Shown here in pieces: positions 44,023 through 53,453 of a DNA stretch of 64,000 bases. The notes below the pieces were generated by a model, which was not told where the DNA came from, did no database searches, and was given only the letters and a program-made list of their open reading frames with translations. This stretch comes from an uncultured Oscillospiraceae bacterium (lineage in GTDB: Bacteria > Bacillota > Clostridia > Oscillospirales > Acutalibacteraceae), in NCBI GenBank assembly GCA_902465155.1, contig CABQLY010000001.1, forward strand, positions 62,001-126,000. Reading direction: 5' to 3'. Each line of letters starts with the position of its first letter. Position 1 is the stretch's first letter. A program made the translations under genes and the position numbers.

Positions 44023-44032
44023 ATAAAACATC

Positions 44033-44158
44033 CGTGCAGGGTGCTGTTTTTAAAGCCGGCGCCTTACAAAATTGCAGGTTCAAAATTGCCGCTTAGCGGC
44101 GCTTTTGGGGCAGGCTTGTAAGGGCGCGCTGCGTTGAACCGAAACAGTGCCTTGCACG
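44033..44158 (+). ncRNA. Candidate structured RNA with pseudoknot, between divIVA and ileS
   Basis: Pairings read by eye: P1 of 17 uninterrupted pairs (44033-44049 with 44142-44158, three of them G-U); P2 GCGCCTTACAA (44059-44069) with 44116-44127, one bulged G; P3 GCCGC/GCGGC (44088-44092 / 44096-44100) with a TTA loop; and a 7-bp perfect pseudoknot GGTTCAA (44077-44083) with TTGAACC (44134-44140). No T-tract follows. The 47 bases after P1 lead to the ileS ribosome binding site. The T-box motif expected for an aminoacyl-tRNA synthetase leader (GGGTGG-type) is absent. It could be a leader riboswitch or an independent RNA; I cannot name a class. Confidence 0.6.
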
Positions 44159-44204
44159 CTGTATTGTTATAGAGTGTATGTTATAGAGAGGAAATTTTAA
44201 GCCA

Positions 44205-46985
44205 ATGGAACAGCAGGATTACAACAAAACCCTAAATTTACCTAAAACCGATTTTCCCATGCGGGCAGGCTTACCAACCCGCGAGCCGGAAATGCTAAAA
44301 AACTGGCAGCAAACCCGGCTTTACGAGCAGGTAATGAAAAATAACGAGGGCAAACCCCTTTATGTACTGCACGACGGCCCGCCCTACGCCAACGGCATTA
44401 TTCACCTTGGCACGGCGCTAAATAAGTGCTTAAAGGATTTTATTTTGCGCTACAAAAACATGTCGGGCTTTAAAGCCCCTTATGTACCGGGGTACGATAC
44501 CCACGGCCTGCCTACCGAGCTAAAGGCCCGCAAAAAAGCGGGTATGGAATCCAGCGAGCAGGTTTCGGCCTTACAGCTGCGCAAAATTTGCCGCGATTTT
44601 GCTTTGGGCTTTGTAGAAAGCCAGCGGGAGCAGTTTGAGCGTCTGGGTGTGCTGGGCGAGTGGGATAACCCGTATTTAACCCTTAAAAACAGCTATGTTG
44701 CCAAGCAGGTAGAGGTTTTTGGCGAAATGGCCGAAAAGGGCTACATCTACAAGGGCTTAAAGCCGGTTTACTGGTGCCCCGAGTGCCAAACCGCCTTGGC
44801 CGAGGCCGAAATTGAATACGCCGAGGACCCCTGCTATTCTATTTATGTTAAATTTAATGTTACCAAAGATTTTGGCAAATTAACCGCCTTAGGGGCCGAC
44901 CTTGCCAAAACCTACTTTGTTATTTGGACCACCACCACCTGGACCCTGCCGGCCAACCTTGCCATTTGTGTTGGCCCGCGCTACAGCTACAGCTTAGTTG
45001 CCGCAGGCGGCGAATACTATGTTATGGCCGACGAATTGGTAGAGGCCACCATGCAGGCCGGCGGCATTTCCGAGTACAAAATTTTAGGGCACATTCAAGG
45101 CTCCGAGTTAGAATTAATGGAAACCCGCCACCCGTTTATTGACCGCACCTCGCTGGTTATTGTGGGCGACCATGTTACCATTGAAAGCGGTACCGGCTGC
45201 GTACACACGGCGCCCGGCCACGGTGTAGATGACTTTGAGGTTTGCCGCAATTACCCGCAAATTGGCATGGTGGTTCCGGTAGACGGCAAAGGCAAAATGA
45301 CCAAGGACGCCGGCAAGTTTGAGGGGCTTACCACCAACGAGGCCAATAAGGCCATTGCCAAAGAGCTGGAGGAAAACGGCCACCTGTTTGCCATTCAAAA
45401 AATCATTCACCAATATCCGCACTGCTGGCGCTGCAAATCGCCTATTTTGTTCCGCGCCACCGAGCAGTGGTTCTGCTCAATTGCCGATTTTGCCGATAAG
45501 GCCATTCAGGCTATTAAAACCGTTCAATGGGTGCCCGCCTGGGGCGAGGGCCGCATTACCGGCATGGTGCGCGACCGCAGCGACTGGTGCATTTCCCGCC
45601 AGCGTACCTGGGGCGTGCCAATCCCGATTTTTTACTGTAAGGATTGCGGAAAAGAATTAATTAACCGCAGCACCATTGCCTACATTGCCAACATCTTCCG
45701 CGAAAAGGGCGCCGACGCCTGGTACGAGCTGGACGCGGCCGACCTTATGCCCAAGGGCACCCGCTGCGCCTGCGGCTGTACCGAGTTTAAAAAAGAAACC
45801 GATATTATGGATGTTTGGTTCGATTCCGGCTCCTCCCACGCGGCGGTTCTGGATGAGCGCGATTATTTAAAATTCCCGGCCGACCTTTACTTAGAGGGGG
45901 CCGACCAGTATCGCGGTTGGTTCCAATCCTCTTTGCTTACCTCGGTTGCCACCAAGGGCGTTGCCCCCTACAAAACCGTTGTTACGCACGGCTGGGTGGT
46001 AGATGGCGAGGGCAAAAAAATGTCTAAATCGCTGGGTAACACCATTATTCCGGATGATGTTGTAAAGCAGTACGGCGCCGATATTCTGCGCCTGTGGGTA
46101 GCCTCGTCCGATTACCATGCCGATATTCGCGTTTCAAACGAAATTTTAAAGCAGATGTCCGAGGTTTACCGCAAAATTCGTAACACCGCCCGCTTTATTT
46201 TAGGCTGTATTCCGGATTTTGACCCCGACCGCGACCAGGTGCCCGATTCCGCGCTGGAGGAAATTGATCGATACATTTTAAAACGGCTCAACGCCCTGGT
46301 GGCCGAGTGCCGCGACGCGTACGACCATTACGAGTACCACTTAATTTTCCACGCGGTGCACAACTTCTGCGTGCTGGATCTTTCTAATTTTTATTTAGAC
46401 GTTGTTAAAGACCGTTTGTATGTTGAAAAGGCGCAAAGCGCAACCCGCCGCGCCGCCCAAACAACCATTTACCGCGTGCTGGATACCTTAGACCGCTTAA
46501 TTGCGCCAATTTTGGCCTTCACCTCGGAGGAGATTTGGCAGTTTATGCCCCACGCCGCCAGCTGCAACCGCCAAAGCGTGCTGCTTAACAGCATGCCAAC
46601 CGCCCAGCCCGAAACCGACCCGGACTTTATGGCAAGGTGGGAAAAGATCCACGCCGTGCGCGACGATGTAAAAAAAGCGCTGGAGCAGGCCCGCAGCGAA
46701 AAAATTATCGGCGCCTCGCTGGATGCAGAAATTACCGTTTACGCCGAGGGCGAGCTGTACAGCTTTTTAAAAACGGTAGAAAACCTAAAAGCTATTTTTA
46801 TTGCCTCTAAGGTAAACCTTGCAGAGGGCAGCGGCGGCGAGTTTAAAGGCGAGCTTCCGCTTTCGGTAACCGTGCGCCACGCAACCGGCAAAAAGTGCGT
46901 GCGCTGCTGGACCTACTCTGAAACCGTGGGCGAAAACGCCGCGCACCCCGAGCTGTGCGCCCGCTGCGCAAGGGTATTAAGCTAA
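44205..46985 (+). CDS. ileS: Isoleucyl-tRNA synthetase
   Basis: Encodes 926 residues, a class I synthetase. The HIGH-type motif is HLGT in ANGIIHLGTALNK and the KMSKS motif is KKMSKSLGN. The editing domain has WTTTTWTLPAN. The C-terminal zinc-binding part has CVRCW and CARCARVL. This is the bacterial type of about 930 residues, sensitive to mupirocin in most species. It lies between divIVA and lspA, the usual Gram-positive order. Confidence 0.98.
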   Translation: MEQQDYNKTLNLPKTDFPMRAGLPTREPEMLKNWQQTRLYEQVMKNNEGKPLYVLHDGPPYANGIIHLGTALNKCLKDFILRYKNMSGFKAPYVPGYDTHGLPTELKARKKAGMESSEQVSALQLRKICRDFALGFVESQREQFERLGVLGEWDNPYLTLKNSYVAKQVEVFGEMAEKGYIYKGLKPVYWCPECQTALAEAEIEYAEDPCYSIYVKFNVTKDFGKLTALGADLAKTYFVIWTTTTWTLPANLAICVGPRYSYSLVAAGGEYYVMADELVEATMQAGGISEYKILGHIQGSELELMETRHPFIDRTSLVIVGDHVTIESGTGCVHTAPGHGVDDFEVCRNYPQIGMVVPVDGKGKMTKDAGKFEGLTTNEANKAIAKELEENGHLFAIQKIIHQYPHCWRCKSPILFRATEQWFCSIADFADKAIQAIKTVQWVPAWGEGRITGMVRDRSDWCISRQRTWGVPIPIFYCKDCGKELINRSTIAYIANIFREKGADAWYELDAADLMPKGTRCACGCTEFKKETDIMDVWFDSGSSHAAVLDERDYLKFPADLYLEGADQYRGWFQSSLLTSVATKGVAPYKTVVTHGWVVDGEGKKMSKSLGNTIIPDDVVKQYGADILRLWVASSDYHADIRVSNEILKQMSEVYRKIRNTARFILGCIPDFDPDRDQVPDSALEEIDRYILKRLNALVAECRDAYDHYEYHLIFHAVHNFCVLDLSNFYLDVVKDRLYVEKAQSATRRAAQTTIYRVLDTLDRLIAPILAFTSEEIWQFMPHAASCNRQSVLLNSMPTAQPETDPDFMARWEKIHAVRDDVKKALEQARSEKIIGASLDAEITVYAEGELYSFLKTVENLKAIFIASKVNLAEGSGGEFKGELPLSVTVRHATGKKCVRCWTYSETVGENAAHPELCARCARVLS

Positions 46986-47001
46986 ATCGGAGGGCATTTT
47001 T

Positions 47002-47523
47002 ATGAGTTACATTTTGGCTGCGCTGCTTTCGGCCTTGCTGCTGGCGGCCGACCAGTTTACAAAACACCTAATTACCGCAAATTTTGTGCTGGGGCAATCT
47101 AAGCCTTTTTGGCCCGGCGTGTTAGAGTTTACCTACATTCACAACAACGGCGGTGCTTGGGGATTAATGGAGGGGCACACCTGGCTGCTGCTTACCGTAA
47201 CCCTACTGATTATGATTGTTTGCATTGCGCTGCTCATTAAAAAGGGCTTAAAAAATAAGCTGCTTTTTTGGGCCATTTGCCTAATTCTTTCCGGCGGGCT
47301 GGGGAACATGGTAGACCGCCTGTTTCGCGGCGGCGAGGTGGTAGACTTTTTGCACCTGCAGTTTATGCCAAAGTTCCCGGTGTTTAACATTGCCGATTGC
47401 GCCGTTTGCATTGGCGCGGGGCTGCTGCTGCTTTACTTTGTAATAGATATTATTCGCGACGCCCGCCTGGCAAAGCAAATGGAGGAGCAGGCGGCCGAAT
47501 CGGCGCTGCCCAAAAACAATTAA
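47002..47523 (+). CDS. lspA: Lipoprotein signal peptidase (signal peptidase II)
   Basis: Encodes 173 residues with four membrane segments. The two catalytic aspartates lie in GGLGNMVDRLFRGGEVVDF and FNIADCAV. LspA cleaves lipoprotein signal peptides before the lipid-modified cysteine. The sugar-binding protein at 59115 lacks such a cysteine and so is not one of its substrates. The next gene starts immediately after the stop. Confidence 0.97.
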   Translation: MSYILAALLSALLLAADQFTKHLITANFVLGQSKPFWPGVLEFTYIHNNGGAWGLMEGHTWLLLTVTLLIMIVCIALLIKKGLKNKLLFWAICLILSGGLGNMVDRLFRGGEVVDFLHLQFMPKFPVFNIADCAVCIGAGLLLLYFVIDIIRDARLAKQMEEQAAESALPKNN

Positions 47524-48444
47524 ATGCAAGAGCATTGCTTTACCTTTGCGGGGGAGCCGCAGCGGCTGGACGCGGTTTTGGCCGGGCAGCTGGGGCTTTC
47601 CCGCGCGTTTGCCGCCAATTTGGTGCAAAACGGGCAGGTAACGGTAAACGGTAAAATGGCCGCCAAAAGCCTAAAGCTAAAAAACGGCGACGAGGTTTTA
47701 GCCCGGGTGCCCGACCCCGTTTTGCCCAAAGCCGAGCCGCAAAATATTCCGCTGGATATTATTTATGAGGACGCCGATCTGCTGGTGGTTAACAAGCCTA
47801 AGGGCATGGTAGTACATCCCGCCCCCGGCAATTACCAAAACACGCTGGTAAACGCGCTGCTGTACCACTGCGGCAGCAGCCTTTCGGGCATCAACGGCGT
47901 GCTGCGCCCCGGCATTGTTCACCGAATAGATAAAGAAACCAGCGGCCTTTTAATGGTAGCAAAAACCGATGCGGCACACCGCTTTTTGGCCGAGCAAATT
48001 AAGGCACACACCTTTACGCGGGAGTACGCCGCCGTGGCGCACGGCATTTTTAAAAACACGCAAGGCGTGGTAGAGGCGCCCATTGGCCGCCACCCGGTAA
48101 AGCGCAAGCAAATGGCCGTAACGGCGCTAAATTCCAAACCGGCCAAAACGCAGTACTTTGTGCTGGCGCAGGGCAATAACCTGGCCTACCTGCGGCTGCG
48201 GCTGTTTACCGGGCGCACGCACCAAATTCGGGTGCACATGGCCTATTTGGGGCACCCCCTTGCCGGCGATACTGTTTACGGCCCGGGCAAAAAAAGCTTT
48301 CCCGGCCTGCAGGGGCAGTGCCTGCATGCTAAAAAAATTGGGTTTATTCACCCAACCACCCGGCAGTATTTAGAATTTACCAGCAGCCTGCCAAATTATT
48401 TTACGCAATTTTTAAAGGAGAACGGATTGAATGGGGATCTTTAG
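47524..48444 (+). CDS. rluD: Pseudouridine synthase, RluD/RluA type
   Basis: Encodes 306 residues. An N-terminal S4 domain (RLDAVLAGQLGLSRAFAANL) precedes the catalytic domain. The catalytic Asp is in HRIDKETSGLLMVAKT, and KPKGMVVHPAPG and GRTHQIRVHMAYLGHPLAGD are typical. It makes pseudouridines in 23S rRNA or tRNA; the exact site cannot be told from sequence. No gap separates it from lspA, and 14 bases overlap the next gene. Confidence 0.93.
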   Translation: MQEHCFTFAGEPQRLDAVLAGQLGLSRAFAANLVQNGQVTVNGKMAAKSLKLKNGDEVLARVPDPVLPKAEPQNIPLDIIYEDADLLVVNKPKGMVVHPAPGNYQNTLVNALLYHCGSSLSGINGVLRPGIVHRIDKETSGLLMVAKTDAAHRFLAEQIKAHTFTREYAAVAHGIFKNTQGVVEAPIGRHPVKRKQMAVTALNSKPAKTQYFVLAQGNNLAYLRLRLFTGRTHQIRVHMAYLGHPLAGDTVYGPGKKSFPGLQGQCLHAKKIGFIHPTTRQYLEFTSSLPNYFTQFLKENGLNGDL

Positions 48445-49258
48445 CGGTTGCCTTATGCTTTCGGATATTGATGGCACGCTGCTTTGTAACGGGAAAATTC
48501 CGGCCCGTAATTTAAAATGGATCGAGCACTTTAAAGCCGAGGGCGGCGTTTTTGCCATTGCAACCGGACGCGCGCTGCCGGCCGCAAAGTACAGCTACAC
48601 GCTTTCGCACTCCAACGCGCCGGTGGTGGCTTGCCACGGCGGCTTAATTTACGATTATAAAACTCAAAAAACCTTGTACAGCGCCGCGCTAAGCCCGGAG
48701 TGTAAAACCGTGCTACCTAAAATTATGCGGCAGTTTCCGTCGGTGGGGGTAGAGGTGCACAGCGGCACCAAAATTTACGAGCTGCGCCGCAACGCTCAAA
48801 CCCTGTTTCATAAGGAGTACGAAAGCCTTGTTTTTGAGCAACCGCCGTACCGGGTAGACGAAGTGGAATGGACCAAAGTATTATTCGCGGTAGATTGCGA
48901 GCAGACCCTGCTTTCGCTCAAAGAATTTTGCGCGCAGTTTTCGTGCTGTCGCTTTTTGCAAACCGGCTGCAGCAAAAAGGTAATTTTTTTCGAGGGGCTG
49001 CCGTTTGGGGTAAACAAGGGCAGCGCGCTAAACCGGCTAAAGCAGCTGCTGGGCGCAACGCACACCCTTGCCATTGGCGATTATTACAACGATATTGAAA
49101 TGATTGCCGCGGCCGATTTTGGCGCAACCACCGCCGCTGCCCCGAACGATATTAAAAGCGTAGCAAAATTTGTAACCGGCCCGTGCGAGCAGGGCGCCGT
49201 TGCAGATTTTATTATAGAAACCGAGCAACGGCTAAAGGCCGGCCTGCTTGGCAATTAA
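48431..49258 (+). CDS. HAD-superfamily phosphatase, Cof type
   Basis: Encodes 275 residues. Motif I is LSDIDGTL with both aspartates, motif II has ATGRAL, and motif IV is AIGDYYNDIEMI. The cap domain is of the Cof/type IIB kind, whose members act on sugar or nucleotide phosphates. Substrate unknown. AAAGGAG lies ten bases before the ATG, inside rluD. The next gene, transketolase, starts 16 bases downstream. Confidence 0.9.
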   Translation: MGIFSGCLMLSDIDGTLLCNGKIPARNLKWIEHFKAEGGVFAIATGRALPAAKYSYTLSHSNAPVVACHGGLIYDYKTQKTLYSAALSPECKTVLPKIMRQFPSVGVEVHSGTKIYELRRNAQTLFHKEYESLVFEQPPYRVDEVEWTKVLFAVDCEQTLLSLKEFCAQFSCCRFLQTGCSKKVIFFEGLPFGVNKGSALNRLKQLLGATHTLAIGDYYNDIEMIAAADFGATTAAAPNDIKSVAKFVTGPCEQGAVADFIIETEQRLKAGLLGN

Positions 49259-49274
49259 AGAAAGGAAGAATAAC

Positions 49275-50114
49275 ATGGAACAAAGCAAAATAAAACAATT
49301 GCAGCAAACAGCCTGCAAGGTTCGCCTTGGTATTATAGAGGGGGTTCACGCTGCAAAGTCCGGGCACCCGGGCGGTTCCCTTTCCATTGCCGATATTTTA
49401 ACCTACCTTTACTTTGAAAAAATGAATATTGACCCTAAAAATCCCAAAATGCCCGAGCGGGACCGTTTGGTGCTTTCCAAGGGCCACGCCGCTCCGGCCT
49501 GGTACGCCGTACTGGCCGAGCGCGGATATTTTGAAAAAGCCGAGCTGCAAAAGCTGCGTCACACCGACGGTATGCTGCAGGGTCACCCGGATATGAAACA
49601 CATTCCCGGGGTAGATATGTCCTCCGGCTCGTTAGGGCAGGGCATTTCGGCCGCCTGCGGCATGGCCCTTTCGGCTAAGCATTTTGGCAACCCCTACCGG
49701 GTTTACACCATTGTGGGCGACGGCGAAAGCGAGGAGGGCCAGGTTTGGGAGGCCGCCATGTTTGCCGCCGCTAAAAAGCTAAACAATTTAACCGCGTTTA
49801 TAGATGTAAACGGCCTGCAAATTGACGGCACGGTAGAGGAGGTTAATAACCCCCTGCCGCTGGATGAAAAATTTAAGGCCTTTGGCTGGAATGTGGTTGT
49901 AATTAACGGGCACGATTTTGCCGAAATTGCCAGCGCCGTTGCCGCGGCCGAGGCCGAGCAAAGCCGCCCCACCGCTATTGTTTGCAAAACGGTAAAGGGC
50001 AAGGGCGTTTCGTTTATGGAAAACCAAGTGGGCTGGCACGGTGCCGCCCCGAATGACGAGCAGTACGAAACTGCGGTAAGCGAGCTAAACGCACAGCTGG
50101 CCGCGCTGCAATAA
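49275..50114 (+). CDS. Transketolase, N-terminal subunit
   Basis: Encodes 279 residues from the ATG at 49275, behind AAAGGAAG. It carries the thiamine-diphosphate binding half: KSGHPGGSLSIADILTYLYF, LSKGHAAPAWYA and the GDG...N site IVGDGESEEGQVWEAAMFAA. Transketolase moves two-carbon units in the pentose phosphate pathway. Many Clostridia and archaea split the enzyme into two genes; the second half follows after 16 bases. Confidence 0.95.
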   Translation: MEQSKIKQLQQTACKVRLGIIEGVHAAKSGHPGGSLSIADILTYLYFEKMNIDPKNPKMPERDRLVLSKGHAAPAWYAVLAERGYFEKAELQKLRHTDGMLQGHPDMKHIPGVDMSSGSLGQGISAACGMALSAKHFGNPYRVYTIVGDGESEEGQVWEAAMFAAAKKLNNLTAFIDVNGLQIDGTVEEVNNPLPLDEKFKAFGWNVVVINGHDFAEIASAVAAAEAEQSRPTAIVCKTVKGKGVSFMENQVGWHGAAPNDEQYETAVSELNAQLAALQ

Positions 50115-50130
50115 GGGGAGGACGATGAAC

Positions 50131-51072
50131 ATGGAACCAAAAAAAGCAATTGCCACCCGCGAAAGCTACGGTAACGCCCTGGTAGAGCTGGGAAAAGAGC
50201 ATGACGATTTTATTGTTTTAGACGCCGACTTGGCCGCCGCCACCAAAACGGGAACCTTTAAAAAAGCTTTTCCCAACCGGTTTTACGATTGCGGCATTGC
50301 CGAGCAGAATATGTTAAGCATTGCCGCCGGCATTGCGGCAACCGGCAAAAAGGTTTTTGCCAGCTCGTTTGCTATGTTTGCCGCCGGCCGCGCGTTTGAG
50401 CAGGTTCGCAACGCTATTGGCTACCCGCACCTGCCGGTTATTATTGGCGCAACCCACGCCGGCATTTCGGTAGGGGAGGACGGCGCCACCCACCAGTGCT
50501 GCGAGGATATTGCCCTAATGCGCACCATTCCGGGTATGACGGTGTTAAACCCGGCCGATGATACCGAGGCCAAATTGGCAGTTCGCGCCGCTTACGAGCA
50601 TAACGGCCCGGTGTATATTCGCTTTGGCCGCCTGGCCGCGCCGATTATTTTTGGCAGCGACTACCAATTTAAAATCGGCAAGGGCGTAGCCCTGCGCGAG
50701 GGCAGCGATATTACCGTTATTGCCACCGGTTTAATGGTGGGCGAGGCGCTGCAGGCCTGCGAGGAGCTGGCTCAAAAGGGCGTTTCGGTTCGGCTGATTA
50801 ATATGCCAACCATTAAACCGATTGATAAAGAAATTATTTTAACCGCCGCTCAGCAAACCGGCCGAATTGTAACGGTAGAGGAACACTCGGTAATCGGCGG
50901 ACTTGGCAGCGCCGTTTGCGATGTTGTGTGCGAGGGCTGCCCGGTGCCGGTAACCAAAATCGGCGTGCAGGATACTTTTGGCCATTCCGGCCCGGCGAAG
51001 GAGCTGTTAAAGCAGTTTGGCCTTTGCAGCGAAAATATTGTTCAAACCGTTTTAAAGGCTTTGGGCAAGTAA
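50131..51072 (+). CDS. Transketolase, C-terminal subunit
   Basis: Encodes 313 residues from the ATG at 50131, which has GGGGAGG nine bases upstream; an ATG at 50125 is only three bases from that site. It holds the pyrimidine-binding domain, with the catalytic Glu in FYDCGIAEQNMLSIAAG, and the C-terminal domain (VTVEEHSVIGGLGSAV). The two subunits together give a full transketolase. Confidence 0.95.
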   Translation: MEPKKAIATRESYGNALVELGKEHDDFIVLDADLAAATKTGTFKKAFPNRFYDCGIAEQNMLSIAAGIAATGKKVFASSFAMFAAGRAFEQVRNAIGYPHLPVIIGATHAGISVGEDGATHQCCEDIALMRTIPGMTVLNPADDTEAKLAVRAAYEHNGPVYIRFGRLAAPIIFGSDYQFKIGKGVALREGSDITVIATGLMVGEALQACEELAQKGVSVRLINMPTIKPIDKEIILTAAQQTGRIVTVEEHSVIGGLGSAVCDVVCEGCPVPVTKIGVQDTFGHSGPAKELLKQFGLCSENIVQTVLKALGK

Positions 51073-51212
51073 AATTTTAAGCCGGCGGGCGCCGCACTTT
51101 GGGCGGGTTTGACTGCGCGCTTTAGGGGTTGCCACTGCGCCGTATTTAAGCAAAAACGTTAAAATTTAAGCGTGGCGTTGTGAAAAGCCTTGGTCATCCG
51201 TTAGGATTAAAT

Positions 51213-51242
51213 TGGGCCGAATACCGTTTGGCGTTCGGCCCA
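51213..51242 (+). promoter_or_regulatory. Hairpin in the fhs leader
   Basis: A 9-bp perfect stem, TGGGCCGAA (51213-51221) with TTCGGCCCA (51234-51242), loop of 12, followed by TGTTTTAAATTT. It may end transketolase transcription or regulate fhs. I looked for folate and ZTP riboswitch cores in 51073-51283 and did not see them. Confidence 0.5.
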
Positions 51243-51283
51243 TGTTTTAAATTTAGCTATTTTAATTTTTGGGGGCGAATTTT

Positions 51284-52957
51284 TTGAACCGGTTAACCGA
51301 TATTGAAATTGCACAGCAGTGCAAAATGCAGCCTATTACGCAAATTGCCGCAGCCGCCGGCATTGCGCCGGAGCATTTAGAGCAGTACGGCAATTACAAA
51401 GCAAAAATCAGCTTAAACGCGCTGCAGGGCAGCAGCCGGCAGGGCAAGCTTGTGCTGGTAACGGCAATTACGCCAACCCCCGCGGGGGAGGGCAAAACAA
51501 CCACCACCATTGGCCTGGCCGACGGCCTAAAGCGCCTGGGCAAAAAGGTTGTTGTTGCCCTGCGCGAGCCGTCTTTAGGCCCGGTGTTTGGCATTAAGGG
51601 CGGCGCTGCCGGCGGCGGCTATGCGCAGGTGGTACCAATGGAGGATATTAACCTGCATTTTACGGGCGATTTTCACGCCATTGGCGCGGCCAATAACCTG
51701 CTGGCCGCAATGTTAGATAACCACATTAAGCAGGGAAACGAGCTGAATATTGATGTGCGCCGCATTACCTGGAAACGCTGTGTAGATATGAACGACCGCC
51801 AGCTGCGCTTTGTGGTAAACGGCTTGGGCGGCACTGCAAACGGCGTTCCAAGGGAGGACGGGTTTGACATTACCGTTGCCAGCGAGGTGATGGCGGTGCT
51901 TTGCCTTGCCACCTCTATTGCCGATTTAAAAGCCCGCCTGGCTAAAATAATTGTAGGCTACACCTTTAGCGGCGAGCCCGTAACCTGTGCCGATTTAAAA
52001 GCTCAGGGCGCTATGACTGCCTTGTTAAAGGATGCCCTAAAGCCCAATTTGGTGCAAACGCTGGAAGGCACGCCCGCCCTGGTGCATGGCGGCCCGTTTG
52101 CCAATATTGCGCATGGCTGCAACTCGGTGCTGGCAACCAAAATGGCTCTGCGCCTGGGCGATTACGCCATTACCGAGGCCGGCTTTGGTGCCGATTTAGG
52201 GGCCGAAAAGTTCTTAGATATTAAGTGCCGCGCGGCAGGGCTTACGCCGGCCGCCGTGGTAGTGGTGGCAACAGTGCGCGCCCTTAAAATGCACGGCGGG
52301 CTGCAAAAATCGCAGCTGCTGCAGCAGGATCTTACCGCCTTGGCAAAAGGGGTGCCCAACCTGCTGCGCCATGTTGCCAATATGCGGCAGGTTTACGGCC
52401 TGCCCTGCGTGGTGGCGGTTAACCGTTTTCCAACCGATACCGACGCCGAAATTAATTTTATTATGCAAAAATGCCGCGAGCTGGGCGTTAACACCGTGCT
52501 TTCAACCGTTTGGGCCGAGGGCGGCCAGGGGGGCTTGGACCTGGCAAAAGAGGTGGTTCGCCTTTGCGAGCAGGAAAAACCGAATTTCACTTACAGCTAC
52601 AAGCTAAACAGCCCGCTGGAGGAAAAAATTGCCGCCATTGTGCAAAAGGTTTATGGCGGAAAGGGCGTAAGTTTTTTGCCGGCGGCCAAAAAGCAGCTGG
52701 ACCGTTTAACCGAACTGGGCTTTGGCAATTTGCCGGTTTGCATGGCCAAAACGCAGTACAGCTTTTCCGATGACCCAGCCCTGTTAGGCGCGCCAAAGGA
52801 TTTTACCGTTACGGTAAAAAGCGTAAAGGTTTCGGCCGGTGCCGGCTTTGTGGTTGTTTTAACCGGCGATATTATGACCATGCCCGGCCTGCCAAAGCGC
52901 CCCGCCGCCGAGCAGATTGATGTAGACGAAAACGGCAAAATCACCGGCCTGTTTTAA
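51284..52957 (+). CDS. fhs: Formate-tetrahydrofolate ligase
   Basis: Encodes 557 residues from the TTG at 51284, with GGGGGCG upstream; the in-frame TTG at 51269 has no such site, and this choice gives the usual family length. The enzyme makes 10-formyl-tetrahydrofolate from formate, ATP and tetrahydrofolate. The P-loop is [14 protein letters not shown], and other signatures are [20 protein letters not shown] and the C-terminal [11 protein letters not shown]. It joins glyA in one-carbon metabolism. Confidence 0.97.
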   Translation: MNRLTDIEIAQQCKMQPITQIAAAAGIAPEHLEQYGNYKAKISLNALQGSSRQGKLVLVTAITPTPAGEGKTTTTIGLADGLKRLGKKVVVALREPSLGPVFGIKGGAAGGGYAQVVPMEDINLHFTGDFHAIGAANNLLAAMLDNHIKQGNELNIDVRRITWKRCVDMNDRQLRFVVNGLGGTANGVPREDGFDITVASEVMAVLCLATSIADLKARLAKIIVGYTFSGEPVTCADLKAQGAMTALLKDALKPNLVQTLEGTPALVHGGPFANIAHGCNSVLATKMALRLGDYAITEAGFGADLGAEKFLDIKCRAAGLTPAAVVVVATVRALKMHGGLQKSQLLQQDLTALAKGVPNLLRHVANMRQVYGLPCVVAVNRFPTDTDAEINFIMQKCRELGVNTVLSTVWAEGGQGGLDLAKEVVRLCEQEKPNFTYSYKLNSPLEEKIAAIVQKVYGGKGVSFLPAAKKQLDRLTELGFGNLPVCMAKTQYSFSDDPALLGAPKDFTVTVKSVKVSAGAGFVVVLTGDIMTMPGLPKRPAAEQIDVDENGKITGLF

Positions 52958-53065
52958 AGGGCAAAGGCCCTTAAAGGGGCTTGCAAAAAGCAAAACGCAG
53001 CGGGCAAGGCGCCAATCGGCGCTTTGCCCGCTGTAAATTTAAAAGGCTAAACAGGGTGTTGTGCC

Positions 53066-53097
53066 AAAAACAGCGCAGGTACTTTTGCGCTGTTTTT
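53066..53097. terminator. Bidirectional-type terminator after fhs
   Basis: A 12-bp perfect stem, AAAAACAGCGCA (53066-53077) with TGCGCTGTTTTT (53086-53097), loop of 8. The stem begins with A and ends with T runs, so it can work on both strands, for fhs and possibly pyrD. A further imperfect 15-bp hairpin lies just upstream (52999-53032). Confidence 0.8.
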
Positions 53098-53113
53098 GCA
53101 AGTTCAACGGCGC

Positions 53114-53153
53114 CCGCCCGGCAGCAGCTGCTGCCGGGCGGTTTTACTTTTTT
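53114..53153 (+). terminator. 28-bp perfect palindrome followed by a T-tract
   Basis: Bases 53114-53141 are a perfect palindrome (CCGCCCGGCAGCAG and its complement), followed by TTTTACTTTTTT. It looks like a second strong terminator, only 16 bases beyond the first. Confidence 0.75.
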
Positions 53154-53205
53154 AACCCTAACGCTTTTGGGAACGCTTTTTTTGCAAAATGGCCCTTTGG
53201 CGGCT

Positions 53206-53290
53206 CAATTGCCACCGGCCTGTCCAATTACCGCCGGTCAGTCCAGTCGCCGCCGGTTAGCCCAATTGCCGCCGGCCAGTCCAGCCGCCA
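53206..53290 (+). repeat. Degenerate 19-bp tandem repeat, four copies and a half
   Basis: Units start at 53206, 53225, 53244, 53263 and 53282 (partial). The consensus is about CAATTGCCGCCGGCCAGTC. An open frame crosses it, but it has no ribosome binding site and is Ala/Pro-rich only because of the repeat. The rest of 53154-53453 holds no recognised gene. Confidence 0.8.
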
Positions 53291-53453
53291 CTATCAAATC
53301 GGCAGCCGCAATCAACCCGGCGGCCACTGTGAACAAACAGCCCCTTGCCGACCAAACGGTGTTTGGCTTAAACGGCCTTTTGGCCAAACAACCCTCTAAG
53401 GTAAAATAACCGTTGGCGGCCAAATGGCGTTTTTCGGCCATATTGGTTTTGGC

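Noticed and set aside
44077..44090. GGTTCAA as part of a tRNA or tmRNA T-arm
   Set aside because: No acceptor stem or other tRNA arms surround it; it pairs better with TTGAACC at 44134-44140.
44023..44204. T-box leader before ileS
   Set aside because: The conserved T-box core and a terminator with T-tract are absent; the sequence forms a different, knotted fold.
51073..51283. Folate or ZTP riboswitch before fhs
   Set aside because: The expected conserved cores are not visible; only a simple 9-bp hairpin is seen.
52981..53409. Open frames of 142 and 112 codons after fhs
   Set aside because: They are Ala/Pro-rich products of the 19-bp repeat and hairpins, with no ribosome binding site and overlapping frames.
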